Source: Actinomycetospora endophytica
Lineage (GTDB): Bacteria > Actinomycetota > Actinomycetes > Mycobacteriales > Pseudonocardiaceae
Direction of reading: 5' to 3'
Length of the DNA stretch: 64,000 nt
NCBI RefSeq assembly: GCF_021026375.1
Contig: NZ_JAJNDB010000006.1
Span: 465,867-529,866 of the forward strand
Positions 49,567-57,846 of the stretch are shown here, one piece after another. Under the pieces are notes generated by a model that saw only the letters and a program-made list of their open reading frames with translations, was not told the origin of the DNA and ran no database searches. The translations under genes and the position numbers were made by a program. The stretch's first letter is position 1, and every line of letters begins with the position of its first letter.

Positions 49567-51585
49567 TCACCGCGGGCCCGGGCTCCGCAGCAGGCGCAGG
49601 CCGTTGAGCGCGACGAGGATCGTCGAGCCCTCGTGCCCCGCGACGCCGAGCGCCAGCGGGAGGTGTCCGACGAGGTCCCACGTGACGAGTCCGGTGATCA
49701 GGACGCCGGCGATCACGAGGTTCGCGACCACCGTGCGGCGGGCGCGCCGACCGAGGTCGAGCAGCCAGGGCAGACGGCGCAGGTCCCCGCCGAGCACGAC
49801 GACGTCGGCCGCCCGCATCGTGAGCTCCACCCCGTGCATCGCGACCCCGACGTCGCCGGCGGCGAGCGCGGGCGCGTCGTTCACCCCGTCGCCGACGACC
49901 GCCACCGTCCGGCCCGCGCCCCGCAGCCCCTCGACGACCCCGACCTTGTCCTCGGGCAGCAGACCGGCCCGCACATCGGAGATCCCGAGACGGTCCGCGA
50001 CGGCCGCGGCGGCCCGCGGGCGGTCGCCGGTCGCGAGCACCGGGGCGGTGGTGGTGCGCGCGGCGAGCCCGGCGACGGCGTCCGGGGCCTCCTCGCGCAG
50101 CGTGTCCGCGATCGCGAGGACGCCGAGCGGGCGGCCCACGTCGAGGTCGGTCACGACGACGACCGTGTCGCCCCGCTCCTCGGCCTCCGCGGCGGCGGCC
50201 TCGAGCCGTTCCGGGCGGCCCTCCCGTTCTGAGCGAAGGGCCCCTCCGGTCGATCTATCCGACCAGGGGCGCCCCTCGCCAGAACACGCCGCGTCCGGGC
50301 GACCCACCCCGACGAGCCGCCCGCCGACGCGCCCCCGCACGCCCGCGCCGGTCTCGGTCACGAACCCGGTCATCGGCGGCACCGTCACCCCCCGCTCGCG
50401 GGCCGCCGCCACCACCGCACGCCCGAGCGGGTGCTCGCTCGGCCCCTCCACCGCGGCCGCGGCCGCGAGCAGGGCCTCGTCGTCGCCGTCGACCGCCGTC
50501 ACCGCGACCACCCGCGGCGCGCCGTGCGTGAGCGTCCCGGTCTTGTCGAGCACCACCGCGTCGACCGCCCCGAGCCGCTCCATCACCTGCGCCGAGCGCA
50601 CCAGCAGCCCGCGCCGGCCGGCCGTCGCCACCGCGGCGAGCAGCGGCGGCATCGTCGCGAGGACCAGCGCGCAGGGCGAGGCGACGATCATGAAGGTCAT
50701 CGCCCGCAGCAGGGCGTCGTCGAGCGTCGAGCCGAAGAGCAGGGGGACGCCGAACACCGCGAGCGTCACCGCCACGACCCCGACCGAGTACCGCTGCTCC
50801 ACCTTCTCGACGACGAGCTGGGTGCGCGCCTTGGTCCGCGACGCCTCCTCGACCAGGGCCGCGATCCGCGCGACCACCGACTCCCCCACCGGACGGACCA
50901 CCCGCACCCGCAGGGCGCCGCCGCTCGCGACGGTGCCCGCGTAGACCTCGCTGCCCGCCGCCTTCGCCACCGGGAGCGGCTCGCCCGTGATGCTCGCCTG
51001 GTCGACATCGGCGCCGCCCGAGACCACGATCCCGTCCGCCGCGATCGCCTCGCCCGGCCGCACGACGATCTCGTCGTCGGCCACCAGCGCGTCGGCGTCG
51101 GCCTCCTCGCCGTCATCAGAGTCACCGGACCCGCCACACACCCGCCGCGCCCGGGCCGGAGCCAGCGAGAGCAGGCCGCCGACCGACTCCTCGGTGCGGG
51201 CGGTCGCCCAGGCCTCGAGCGCCCCCGACGTCGCGAAGATGACGATCAGCAGCGCGCCGTCGACGTACTGACCGATCCCGGCCGCGCCGAGGGCGGCGAC
51301 CACCATGAGGAGGTCGACGTCGAGCGAGCGCTCCCGCAGCGCGCGGAGCCCCTCGACCGCGGGCTCCCACCCGCCGGCCACGTAGCAGACCGCCAGCAGC
51401 GGACCCCACGCCCAGGGCGACGCGCCCACCAGGACCAGCAGGCCCCCGACGAGGAACGCGGCGAGCGCGAGGCCGGCCCGGCGCGCCTCGGGCAGCCCGA
51501 CGAGGGTCGTGAGGGCGGACGGCCGCGCGGCGGGCAAGGAGATCGGGGCGTCGGCCGGGGCGACGGGGAGCTCGGTCGTGGACAC
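49567..51585 (-). CDS. zinc/cadmium-type P1B ATPase with a palindromic insert
   Basis: A 672-residue heavy-metal ATPase lacking an N-terminal HMA domain. VASPCALVLAT shows an SPC metal motif (Zn/Cd/Pb or Co type rather than copper), with DKTGTLT, SEHPLG and GDGVNDAPAL all present. It would export divalent metal. In the nucleotide domain the peptide SGEGRPWSDRSTGGALRSE is encoded by palindromic repeat B (50227-50284) and interrupts the loop between VGRPD and RLEAAAAEAEER. The frame is preserved, so the protein may still work. GTG 51585 is 7 bases after TACGGT. The divergent ArsR gene probably controls it. Confidence 0.9.
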   Translation of the reverse strand: MSTTELPVAPADAPISLPAARPSALTTLVGLPEARRAGLALAAFLVGGLLVLVGASPWAWGPLLAVCYVAGGWEPAVEGLRALRERSLDVDLLMVVAALGAAGIGQYVDGALLIVIFATSGALEAWATARTEESVGGLLSLAPARARRVCGGSGDSDDGEEADADALVADDEIVVRPGEAIAADGIVVSGGADVDQASITGEPLPVAKAAGSEVYAGTVASGGALRVRVVRPVGESVVARIAALVEEASRTKARTQLVVEKVEQRYSVGVVAVTLAVFGVPLLFGSTLDDALLRAMTFMIVASPCALVLATMPPLLAAVATAGRRGLLVRSAQVMERLGAVDAVVLDKTGTLTHGAPRVVAVTAVDGDDEALLAAAAAVEGPSEHPLGRAVVAAARERGVTVPPMTGFVTETGAGVRGRVGGRLVGVGRPDAACSGEGRPWSDRSTGGALRSEREGRPERLEAAAAEAEERGDTVVVVTDLDVGRPLGVLAIADTLREEAPDAVAGLAARTTTAPVLATGDRPRAAAAVADRLGISDVRAGLLPEDKVGVVEGLRGAGRTVAVVGDGVNDAPALAAGDVGVAMHGVELTMRAADVVVLGGDLRRLPWLLDLGRRARRTVVANLVIAGVLITGLVTWDLVGHLPLALGVAGHEGSTILVALNGLRLLRSPGPR
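50227..50284. repeat. palindromic repeat, copy B, inside the P-ATPase coding region
   Basis: The 58 bases start TTCTGAGCGAAGGGCCCCTC and end GCCCCTCGCCAGAA; the arms are imperfect complements around CGATCTATCC. Bases 50227-50251 are the exact inverse of 45156-45180 in copy A. It is read through in frame on the minus strand. Confidence 0.8.
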
Positions 51586-51592
51586 GGCCGCG

Positions 51593-51598
51593 ACCGTA
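51593..51598 (-). promoter_or_regulatory. -10 element, P-ATPase
   Basis: Minus-strand TACGGT, 7 bases, GTG 51585; leaderless. The position expected for its -35 falls inside the operator at 51605-51622. Confidence 0.6.
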
Positions 51599-51604
51599 CA
51601 CACC

Positions 51605-51622
51605 TATGAACGCTCGTTCATA
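51605..51622. promoter_or_regulatory. ArsR/SmtB operator
   Basis: TATGAACG-CT-CGTTCATA is a perfect 8-2-8 palindrome. It has the ATGAAC/GTTCAT half-sites of SmtB/CzrA-type operators and lies between the divergent P-ATPase and ArsR promoters. Confidence 0.85.
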
Positions 51623-51652
51623 CTTTCATACCTGACCAACCGCTGAGGTGAG

Positions 51653-51658
51653 TACGCT
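51653..51658 (+). promoter_or_regulatory. -10 element, arsR
   Basis: TACGCT, 6 bases, ATG 51665; leaderless. Confidence 0.55.
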
Positions 51659-51664
51659 CGCGCC

Positions 51665-52024
51665 ATGGGTCACGGCACCGACGGCATGATCCCGACCGTC
51701 GCCTCGGAACCCGCCGTCGACGCCGTCGCACGGACCATGCACGCGCTCGCCACCCCGAGCCGGGTCCACCTGCTGCTGCGGCTGCGCACCGGGCCGCGCA
51801 CGGTCGGCGAGCTGGTCGACGACGTCGGGATGGAGCAGTCCGCGGTGTCACACCAGCTGCGGGTGCTCCGCCATCTCGGGCTCGTCGTCGGCGACCGGGA
51901 CGGCCGCCAGATCCGGTACCGCCTGCACGACGACCACGTCGCTCAGCTGCTCGACGAGGCCGTCTTCCACGTCGAGCACCTGACATCCGGGCTCACCGAC
52001 ACCCCGGGGCTCACCGACGCGTGA
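51665..52024 (+). CDS. ArsR/SmtB-family metal-sensing repressor
   Basis: A 119-residue winged-helix repressor. The recognition region is MEQSAVSHQLRVLRHLGLVV. The C-terminal helix HDDHVAQLLDEAVFHVEHL carries D-x-H-x10-H-x2-H, the alpha-5 zinc site of CzrA/SmtB sensors. Zinc binding would release the operator and induce the divergent ATPase. The gene's 3' end overlaps the minus-strand hypothetical gene by 82 bases. Assignment to zinc (versus cobalt, nickel or cadmium) is inference. Confidence 0.92.
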   Translation: MGHGTDGMIPTVASEPAVDAVARTMHALATPSRVHLLLRLRTGPRTVGELVDDVGMEQSAVSHQLRVLRHLGLVVGDRDGRQIRYRLHDDHVAQLLDEAVFHVEHLTSGLTDTPGLTDA

Positions 52025-52548
52025 TCCGGGCGCGTCACGGTCGTGACGGCCGCCTCGAGCAGCGCGACGAGCGCCGCGTCGCGTTCGGCCGACCCCGACG
52101 GCCCGGAGAGCGCCGCGGCCCGGTGGAACGCCACCGCGAGTTCGGGCAGCGCCCGCAGTCCGGCGAGACGAGCCGGCAGGCCGCGCAGCCGCAGCCGCGA
52201 CCAGTGCCGCTGCCCCCGCGACGCCCGCCGCAGCAGCCGGGCGGCGAGGACGTCCCCGGGCCGGCGCTCGAGCACGTGGCGCGCGCAGACCGCGACCAGC
52301 GCCCACGACGCCCGCGGGTCGTCGGTGGCGCTCGTCGCGAGTCCGGGGGCGAGCCGGAGCAGCGCCTGCCGGGCCTCGTCCGAGACGCGGTCGTTGACCT
52401 GCTGGGCGAGCGCGGCGAGGGCGGGATGGGCGCAGCGGGGCCGGTCGGTGAAGGGCTCGCCCGCGATGATCGAGACCCGCTCCATGAGGCACGAGCCCGC
52501 CTCGGCGTGGGCGTGACCGCCACGCTCCAGCCGCACGCCGTCCGTCAC
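51943..52548 (-). CDS. hypothetical protein, actinobacterial
   Basis: A 201-residue protein with a recognisable N-terminal MERVSIIAGEPFTDRPRCAH, then an Ala/Arg/Leu-rich helical region (VNDRVSDEARQALLRLAPGL). Family function unknown. GTG 52548 follows GGAGGTG. Its 3' end overlaps arsR by 82 bases, which is long; the true end could be earlier if a frameshift is present. Confidence 0.65.
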   Translation of the reverse strand: MTDGVRLERGGHAHAEAGSCLMERVSIIAGEPFTDRPRCAHPALAALAQQVNDRVSDEARQALLRLAPGLATSATDDPRASWALVAVCARHVLERRPGDVLAARLLRRASRGQRHWSRLRLRGLPARLAGLRALPELAVAFHRAAALSGPSGSAERDAALVALLEAAVTTVTRPDHASVSPGVSVSPDVRCSTWKTASSSS

Positions 52549-52659
52549 GCGCCCACCTCCGGAACGAGCCACCGGGAATGATCTTGCTGCCATTCCGTGG
52601 CGACAGCAGCGAGCGTAGGTGATCGACGCGCTCCCGTCAGGCGGGAACGCGGACTTCGA

Positions 52660-53590
52660 TCACATTCCGGTCGCCGCCGACCCCACCGCCAGGTCGACCG
52701 GCACCGTGACGACCTCGCCGGCCCGCAGCACCTGCAGCCAGAGCCGGTAGGCGCCGGACTGCGGGAACACGTAGTCGAAGGAGACCTCGGGACCGGAAGC
52801 GCGACCGGGGAGGGCGGGCGTCATGTCGTGCACGTGCGCGAACGACGTCGCGACGTCGGTCGGGTCCGGGGCTCCGGCACGTCCCGGGCCGAGCACGAAC
52901 AGGTGTCCGGCCATGCCGAGCCACGCCTGCAGGTCGGTCACGGGACGTCCGCCGGCGGCCAGCGTCATCCGGATCCGCGCGGGACGCCCGACGACGGCGT
53001 TCTCGGCCGCCACGGTCGCCGTCATGCCGGCGACGGTCCGCGGGCCGGGGCCCGTGGTCGGCGCGAGCACCCCGGGCGGGCCGGGCACGTCGACGGACGG
53101 TGCCGGTCGTGGCCGCGATCCCCGCGACGACGGCCAGCACGACCCCGACCCGCACCAGCCACACCCACGCGGGCGTCCCGGGGTCGACATAGGTCATCGG
53201 GATGCGCGCCGGGGCCCCGGACGTCGGGTCGTCCAGCACCACGTCCCACCGGCCGGGCCGGTCGATCGTCAGGGCCGCCTGACCCGGCGTGCCGACGCGC
53301 CCCGGCCGCACCTCGGTGCTCGCGACCGTGCCCCCCGGCGCCCCGACCGGCTCCGCCCGCACCCGCACCGGGGCGCCGCCACCCACCCCGAGCGCCTCGA
53401 GCCCGACGGACACCCGGCCCGGCCCGCTCTGCGGCGGCACGAGGGTGACGGTCAGGTCGCGGTCGCCGAGCGACTGGGCCAGCCGGACGACGCCGGTCGC
53501 GGCGCTCTCGTGCGCCGACACCGGGGCGGCGACCCCGAGCGCGAACATGGTCACCAGCAGGAGGGTGAATCCTCCGGAACGTCCGGTCAC
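52660..53590 (-). pseudogene. secreted copper-resistance/YtkA-like protein gene with a frameshift
   Basis: The 5' part from GTG 53590 encodes a signal peptide (LLLVTMFALGVAAPVSAHES), an Ig-like domain (LTVTLVPPQSGPGRVSVGLE) and a membrane helix (WVWLVRVGVVLAVVAGIAA). Then the frame turns Arg-rich and is clearly wrong. The other frame continues the protein: APSVDVPGPPGVLAPTTGPG, TVAAENAVVGRPARIRMTLA and DYVFPQSGAYRLWLQV, ending at 52660. One extra base near 53095-53110 explains the break. Intact relatives would be membrane-anchored extracytoplasmic proteins. The metal-ATPase neighbourhood suggests a copper or metal role, unproven. Confidence 0.65.
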
Positions 53591-53645
53591 GGTCGGTCAG
53601 ACTACGGCCTCACCTGCACAGGTGATGAGATATCGACCGCCGACG

Positions 53646-54404
53646 TCACATCCGGAGCAGGTAGGTGTCCATGATCCAGCCCTTGCGCTCCCGGAGCTCG
53701 GCCCGCCGGCGCAGGATCTCGTCGCGCACGTCGCCGAGCCGGCCGCTGATCAGGGCCTCGTCGGGCGTACCGAGGTAGGCGCCCCAGTAGACGGTGGCGT
53801 CGTCGGGGGCGGCGTCGACGCCGTGGGAGTCCGCGCCGTCGAGCATGACGACGAGGTCGGCGCGCTCGGTCGGCGTCCCCGCGATCACCTGGCGCGCCGG
53901 GGTGACCGCCACGGGACGACCGGTGCGGGTCATCGTCACCCGGTGCGCCGCGGTGAGCGCGGCCGGCGCGCTGATCCCCGGGATCACCGTCCACGTGATC
54001 TCGACGTTCCCGCGCTCGACGATGCGCTCGACGGTGTCGACGGTCCCGTCGTAGATCCCCGGGTCACCCCAGGCCAGCAGGGCGACGGACCCGCCGTCGG
54101 GAACCTCGGTGGCGATGAGGTCCTCGTAGAGCGCGAGCCGCTCGTCGCGCCACTCCTGCGTGGTCTGCAGGTAGTGGCCCTCCTCGGTGGTGCCGCGCTC
54201 CCGGTGCGCGTCCTGACGGCGGACGATCGTCGCCTGCGGGGCGAACCGCGCCGCGAGGTCCGCGCGGGCGTCGGTGAGCTCGTCGGCCCTGCCCCGCTTG
54301 TGCAGCAGGAGCACGACGTCGACGGAGCCGAGGGCGTCGACGGCGTCGAGGGTCAGGTGTCCCGGGGAGCCGGCGCCGATGCCGACGACGTGCACGGTGC
54401 GCAT
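53646..54404 (-). CDS. cobF: precorrin-6A synthase (deacetylating)
   Basis: A 252-residue tetrapyrrole methylase. HVVGIGAGSPGHLTLDAVDAL at the N-terminus and LLAWGDPGIYDGT near residue 105 form the SAM site. PGISAPAALTAAHRV and RTGRPVAVTP follow. It matches CobF, which methylates C1 and removes the acetyl group in aerobic cobalamin synthesis. No other cob genes are in the window, so it is an isolated member of the pathway. Confidence 0.92.
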   Translation of the reverse strand: MRTVHVVGIGAGSPGHLTLDAVDALGSVDVVLLLHKRGRADELTDARADLAARFAPQATIVRRQDAHRERGTTEEGHYLQTTQEWRDERLALYEDLIATEVPDGGSVALLAWGDPGIYDGTVDTVERIVERGNVEITWTVIPGISAPAALTAAHRVTMTRTGRPVAVTPARQVIAGTPTERADLVVMLDGADSHGVDAAPDDATVYWGAYLGTPDEALISGRLGDVRDEILRRRAELRERKGWIMDTYLLRM

Positions 54405-54436
54405 GGATACATCTCACCGCACCGGCCCGCCGCGCC

Positions 54437-55021
54437 TCAGGCCTGGGCGGCCTTCGCCTCCTTGGCGGCTTTCTTCTGGGCCTGCTTGAAGTCGCGGACC
54501 TCGTTGAGGGTGACCGGGTCGACGACGTCGGCGATGGAGCGTCGGGAGCCCTCGTCGCCGTAGGACCCCGCGGCGTCCCGCCAGCCGTCGGCCTCGAGGC
54601 CGAGCTGCTTGCCGAGCAGGGCGGTGAAGATCTGCGCCTTCATCTTGCCCCAGCCCGGCAGCGCGTTGAGCCGGCGGAACACGTCGCGGCCGTCCGCGGC
54701 CTCGGTCCAGATGCGGGTGACGTCGCCGTCGTAGTCCTCGACGATCGCCTGGCACACCGACTGCGTCCGCTCGGCCATCGACTTGGGGTAGCGGTGCAGC
54801 GCGGGCGGGCCGGTGAACGCGGCGACGAGCGCGTCGTGGTCGTAGTCCGCGATCTTCTCCGCGGTGATCTCCCCGATCCGCTCGGTGAGCAGTGCGGGGC
54901 CGGCGAAGGCGCGCTCCATCGGGAACTGCTGGTCGAGCACCATGCCGATCAGCAGCGCGAGAGGGTTCTCGGACAGCACCTTGTCGGCGTCCGGGTCCTG
55001 GGCGAGGGTCAGCGGCGGCAC
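54437..55021 (-). CDS. HhH-GPD superfamily base-excision DNA repair protein
   Basis: A 194-residue protein with ALLIGMVLDQQFPMERAFAGP at the N-terminus and a helix-hairpin-helix (LNALPGWGKMKAQIFTALLG) near residue 125. It belongs to a small actinobacterial HhH-GPD group whose substrate is not established; the usual catalytic Asp position is unclear. GTG 55021 lies 7 bases after TAGGCT. It is 23 bases after the GNAT gene on the same strand. Confidence 0.85.
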   Translation of the reverse strand: MPPLTLAQDPDADKVLSENPLALLIGMVLDQQFPMERAFAGPALLTERIGEITAEKIADYDHDALVAAFTGPPALHRYPKSMAERTQSVCQAIVEDYDGDVTRIWTEAADGRDVFRRLNALPGWGKMKAQIFTALLGKQLGLEADGWRDAAGSYGDEGSRRSIADVVDPVTLNEVRDFKQAQKKAAKEAKAAQA

Positions 55022-55028
55022 GGGGTTC

Positions 55029-55034
55029 AGCCTA
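55029..55034 (-). promoter_or_regulatory. -10 element, HhH-GPD gene
   Basis: Minus-strand TAGGCT, 7 bases, GTG 55021; leaderless. Confidence 0.55.
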
Positions 55035-55044
55035 AGGGACGGCG

Positions 55045-55572
55045 TCAGCCCAGGGGCTTGGCGAGCACGGTGAACCGCAGGTCCGGGTCGTGCGGGAAGC
55101 CGACGCCCGGCTCGCCGTACGGGAACGGCCGCGACTCCCCGGTGCGGACGTACCCGCGGCGCTCGTACCAGGCGATCAGCTCGGCGCGCCGGTCGATGAC
55201 GCACAGCTCCATCGTCGTGGCACCCGCCGTGCGGGCGTGCTCCTCGGCCGCGGCCTGCAGCGCCTTCCCGACCCCCGCGCCCTGGGTGTGCGGCCGCACC
55301 GCGAACATCCCGAACGACGCGGTCGGCTCGCCCGCGCGGTGGGTCACCGCGGCGCACCCGTCGTGCCCGCCGGCGACGAGCACCGTGATGGCGGGGTCGG
55401 CGAGGTCGGTGGCGAGGAGCTCGCGGGTCGTGCGCGGGCCGTCGATGAGCTCGGCCTCGGTGGTCCAGCCGTTCTGCCCGCCGTGCCCGCGGTAGGCGGC
55501 GTGGATGAGGTCGAGGAGCGCGTCGACGTCGTCGGCGACGGCCGTGCGGATCGTGAGCGGAACACTGGTCAC
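55045..55572 (-). CDS. GNAT-family N-acetyltransferase
   Basis: A 175-residue acetyltransferase. FGMFAVRPHTQGAGVGKALQ near residue 95 is the acetyl-CoA-binding R/Q-x2-G-x-G/A loop, and IAWYERRGYVRTGE closes the fold. The substrate is unknown. GTG 55572 follows CACAAT by 7 bases. Upstream frames are shadows. Confidence 0.85.
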   Translation of the reverse strand: MTSVPLTIRTAVADDVDALLDLIHAAYRGHGGQNGWTTEAELIDGPRTTRELLATDLADPAITVLVAGGHDGCAAVTHRAGEPTASFGMFAVRPHTQGAGVGKALQAAAEEHARTAGATTMELCVIDRRAELIAWYERRGYVRTGESRPFPYGEPGVGFPHDPDLRFTVLAKPLG

Positions 55573-55819
55573 GTCCGCGATTGTGCGTGGCCGGGCGGAC
55601 CAGGGACACCTCGGCCGATCGACGAGGCCGCGCCGAGCATGATCGCGGACTCGTGAGCGACACGCGCAAGATTCTCCGGCGGCGCGCTCACGAACTCCCG
55701 ATCTTCCGACGAGCCGACCCCTCGCTCGTCGGGATCGGCTCTCCGCTCGCCAGGCACTAGCGACCGGAGGGCCCGAGCCTCGCGGGCCAGGGATGGGAGC
55801 GCCGGACCCGCCGACCAGC

Positions 55820-56590
55820 TCAGGATTCGGACGAGGCGGCGCTCTCCTGCCGGGCCGGCTCGAGCTGGCCCAGGCCGCGGTCGACATCGGCTGCGGTCCG
55901 GCCGATCACCGGCAGCCCGCGCCACCACAACGAGACCCCGCGGCGGCGGATGGCCACCGACACCCGCTGGGTGACCAGCGGGTGGCGGGCCACCGCGCGC
56001 AGCAGGTTCCGGACCGTCGCCGGCCGCCGGGTCCCGTGCATCGTCGCGACGAAGGCCGTGGTGAGCCCGGCGTCGTCATCGGACGGGCGCCGCAGGACGA
56101 CCGTCGCGGACAACGACTCCCCCGGCTTCGGGACCTTCATCCGGTACTCGCCGTCGACCGGGAAGAACGGCGAGACGTAGAAGTCCTTGTCGACCCGCGC
56201 CCGGCCCGCCTCGTCGACGTCGAGCAGGTAGTGGTGGCGCCCGCCGTAGGTGTTGTGGACCTCGGCGACGACGGCGGTGAGCGCCCCGCCGTCGTCGTGG
56301 CACCAGTAGAGCGTGATCGGGTTGAAGACGTACCCGAGCGTCCGCGGGTGGGCGAGCATGAGGATCCGCGCCGGGCGCGGCCGGTCGTTCGCCGCGAGGA
56401 AGGCGTCGAGGTTCGCGCGGATCGAGCGGTCGGGGCTCCCGATGTGGTCGGCGCCCCGGAAGGCGATGCCCGGGTACCGCGGCAGGTCGTCGAGGTCGAC
56501 CAGCCACAGGTACATGCGGTGGGTGAAGGCGTCGTCGAGGGTCTGCGAGCGGCGGTGCTCGACGAGCACGTCGTACAGAGCCGACCTCAC
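55820..56590 (-). CDS. DUF1365 protein
   Basis: A 256-residue protein of the DUF1365 family. HRMYLWLVDLDDLP near residue 30, MLAHPRTLGYVFNPITLYWC near residue 85, and EVHNTYGGRHHYLLD and KDFYVSPFFPVDGEYRMK follow. DUF1365 genes accompany FAD-dependent oxidoreductases and cyclopropane-type methyltransferases in fatty-acid modification clusters; the molecular role is unknown. GTG 56590 overlaps the FAD gene stop (GTGA). Confidence 0.88.
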   Translation of the reverse strand: MRSALYDVLVEHRRSQTLDDAFTHRMYLWLVDLDDLPRYPGIAFRGADHIGSPDRSIRANLDAFLAANDRPRPARILMLAHPRTLGYVFNPITLYWCHDDGGALTAVVAEVHNTYGGRHHYLLDVDEAGRARVDKDFYVSPFFPVDGEYRMKVPKPGESLSATVVLRRPSDDDAGLTTAFVATMHGTRRPATVRNLLRAVARHPLVTQRVSVAIRRRGVSLWWRGLPVIGRTAADVDRGLGQLEPARQESAASSES

Positions 56591-57831
56591 CAGGTCACGC
56601 CCAACGACGCGGCCGCCCGCACCCCGGAGGCGCAGCCGTCCTCGTGGAAGCCCCAGCCGTGGTACGCGCCGGCGAACGCGATGCGGCCGTCGTTCAGCCC
56701 GGGCAGCAGCTTCTGCGCCGCGACCGACGCGGGCGTGTAGGCGGGGTGCTCGTAGTCCATCCTCGCGATCACCGTCGACGGGTCCACCCGGTCGGTGGCG
56801 TTGAGGGTGACGACGTAGGTCTCGGGCCCGTCCAGGCGCATCAGCCGCGTCATGTCGTAGCTGACCAGCACCCGGTCCTCGCCCGGCACCAGCAGCAGGT
56901 TCCACGAGGCACGGGCGTCCGGGGCGGTCGGCAGCACCGAGGTGTCGGTGTGCAGCCAGGTCTCGTTGGGCGAGTACTCGAAGGCGCCCAGCACCTCCCG
57001 CTCCGCGGTCGTCGGCGAGCTCAGCAGCGACAGTGCGGTGGGCGCGTGGGTCGCGACGACGACCCGGTCGAACCGGTGCGCGACGTCGCCGTCGTCACGG
57101 ACCTCGATGCCGTCGGCGTCGCGGACGATCGAGCGGACCGGGGTCGACACCTCGACCGCGGACAGCCCCTTCACGACCTGCTCGACGTAGCGCGCCGAAC
57201 CGCCGACCACGGTCTTCCACCGGTGCGAGCCGCCGACCGAGAGCATCCCGTGGTTCGCCAGGAACGCGAACAGGTAGCGCGCCGGGTACTGCATCGACAG
57301 TTCGGGACCGGACGACCAGACCGCGGAGACCACCGGCACGGCGAACGTGTCGACGAAGTAGCGCGAGAACCGTCCGCGGCGCAGGAACTCGCCCAGCGTG
57401 ACCTCCTCGTCGAGATCCGACTGCCCGGCGAGCACCCGCCGCGCCGCCCGGTGGAAGCGCAGGACCTCGACGAGCATCGCGAGGTGGCGGGGGTTCGCGA
57501 GGTTGCGACGCTGGGCGAAGAGCCCCGCCGGGCCGCGCGCCCCGGCGTACTCGAGCCCGGTCGACTCGTCGCGCACGCTCATCGACATCTCGGAGTCCTG
57601 CGTCGCGACGCCGAGCTCCGAGAACAACCGGATCAGGTTCGGGTAGGTCGCCGCGTTGTGGACGATGAAGCCGGAGTCGACGCTGACGTCGCCCAGGTCG
57701 TGGGTGTGCGCGTGCCCGCCGAGGCGGTCCTCGGCCTCGAAGAGGGTGACGTCGTGATCGCGCTGCAGCACGTAGGCGGCGGTGAGGCCGGACACGCCGG
57801 CCCCGATCACGGCGACACGGTCACGCGGCAC
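56587..57831 (-). CDS. FAD-dependent oxidoreductase (amine-oxidase/phytoene-desaturase-like)
   Basis: A 414-residue flavoprotein with VAVIGAGVSGLTAAYVL and FEAEDRLGGHAHTH at the N-terminus (dinucleotide-binding and GG motifs), DSGFIVHNAATYPNL next, and a C-terminal FAD-contact segment GRIAFAGAYHGWGFHEDG. It belongs to the group paired with DUF1365 in unsaturated or furan fatty-acid pathways. It lies between an alpha/beta hydrolase gene 15 bases upstream and DUF1365 downstream. Confidence 0.88.
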   Translation of the reverse strand: MPRDRVAVIGAGVSGLTAAYVLQRDHDVTLFEAEDRLGGHAHTHDLGDVSVDSGFIVHNAATYPNLIRLFSELGVATQDSEMSMSVRDESTGLEYAGARGPAGLFAQRRNLANPRHLAMLVEVLRFHRAARRVLAGQSDLDEEVTLGEFLRRGRFSRYFVDTFAVPVVSAVWSSGPELSMQYPARYLFAFLANHGMLSVGGSHRWKTVVGGSARYVEQVVKGLSAVEVSTPVRSIVRDADGIEVRDDGDVAHRFDRVVVATHAPTALSLLSSPTTAEREVLGAFEYSPNETWLHTDTSVLPTAPDARASWNLLLVPGEDRVLVSYDMTRLMRLDGPETYVVTLNATDRVDPSTVIARMDYEHPAYTPASVAAQKLLPGLNDGRIAFAGAYHGWGFHEDGCASGVRAAASLGVTW

Positions 57832-57846
57832 GGCTGCTCCCGGGGT

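Noticed and set aside
52660..53190. Separate gene starting inside the copper-resistance-like locus
   Set aside because: Its first 30 residues are a shadow of the upstream frame; it is better explained as the 3' half of a frameshifted gene.
55681..55800. Further copy of the A/B/C palindrome upstream of the GNAT gene
   Set aside because: Only GCGACCGGAGGGCCC resembles the arms; too degraded to list as a feature.
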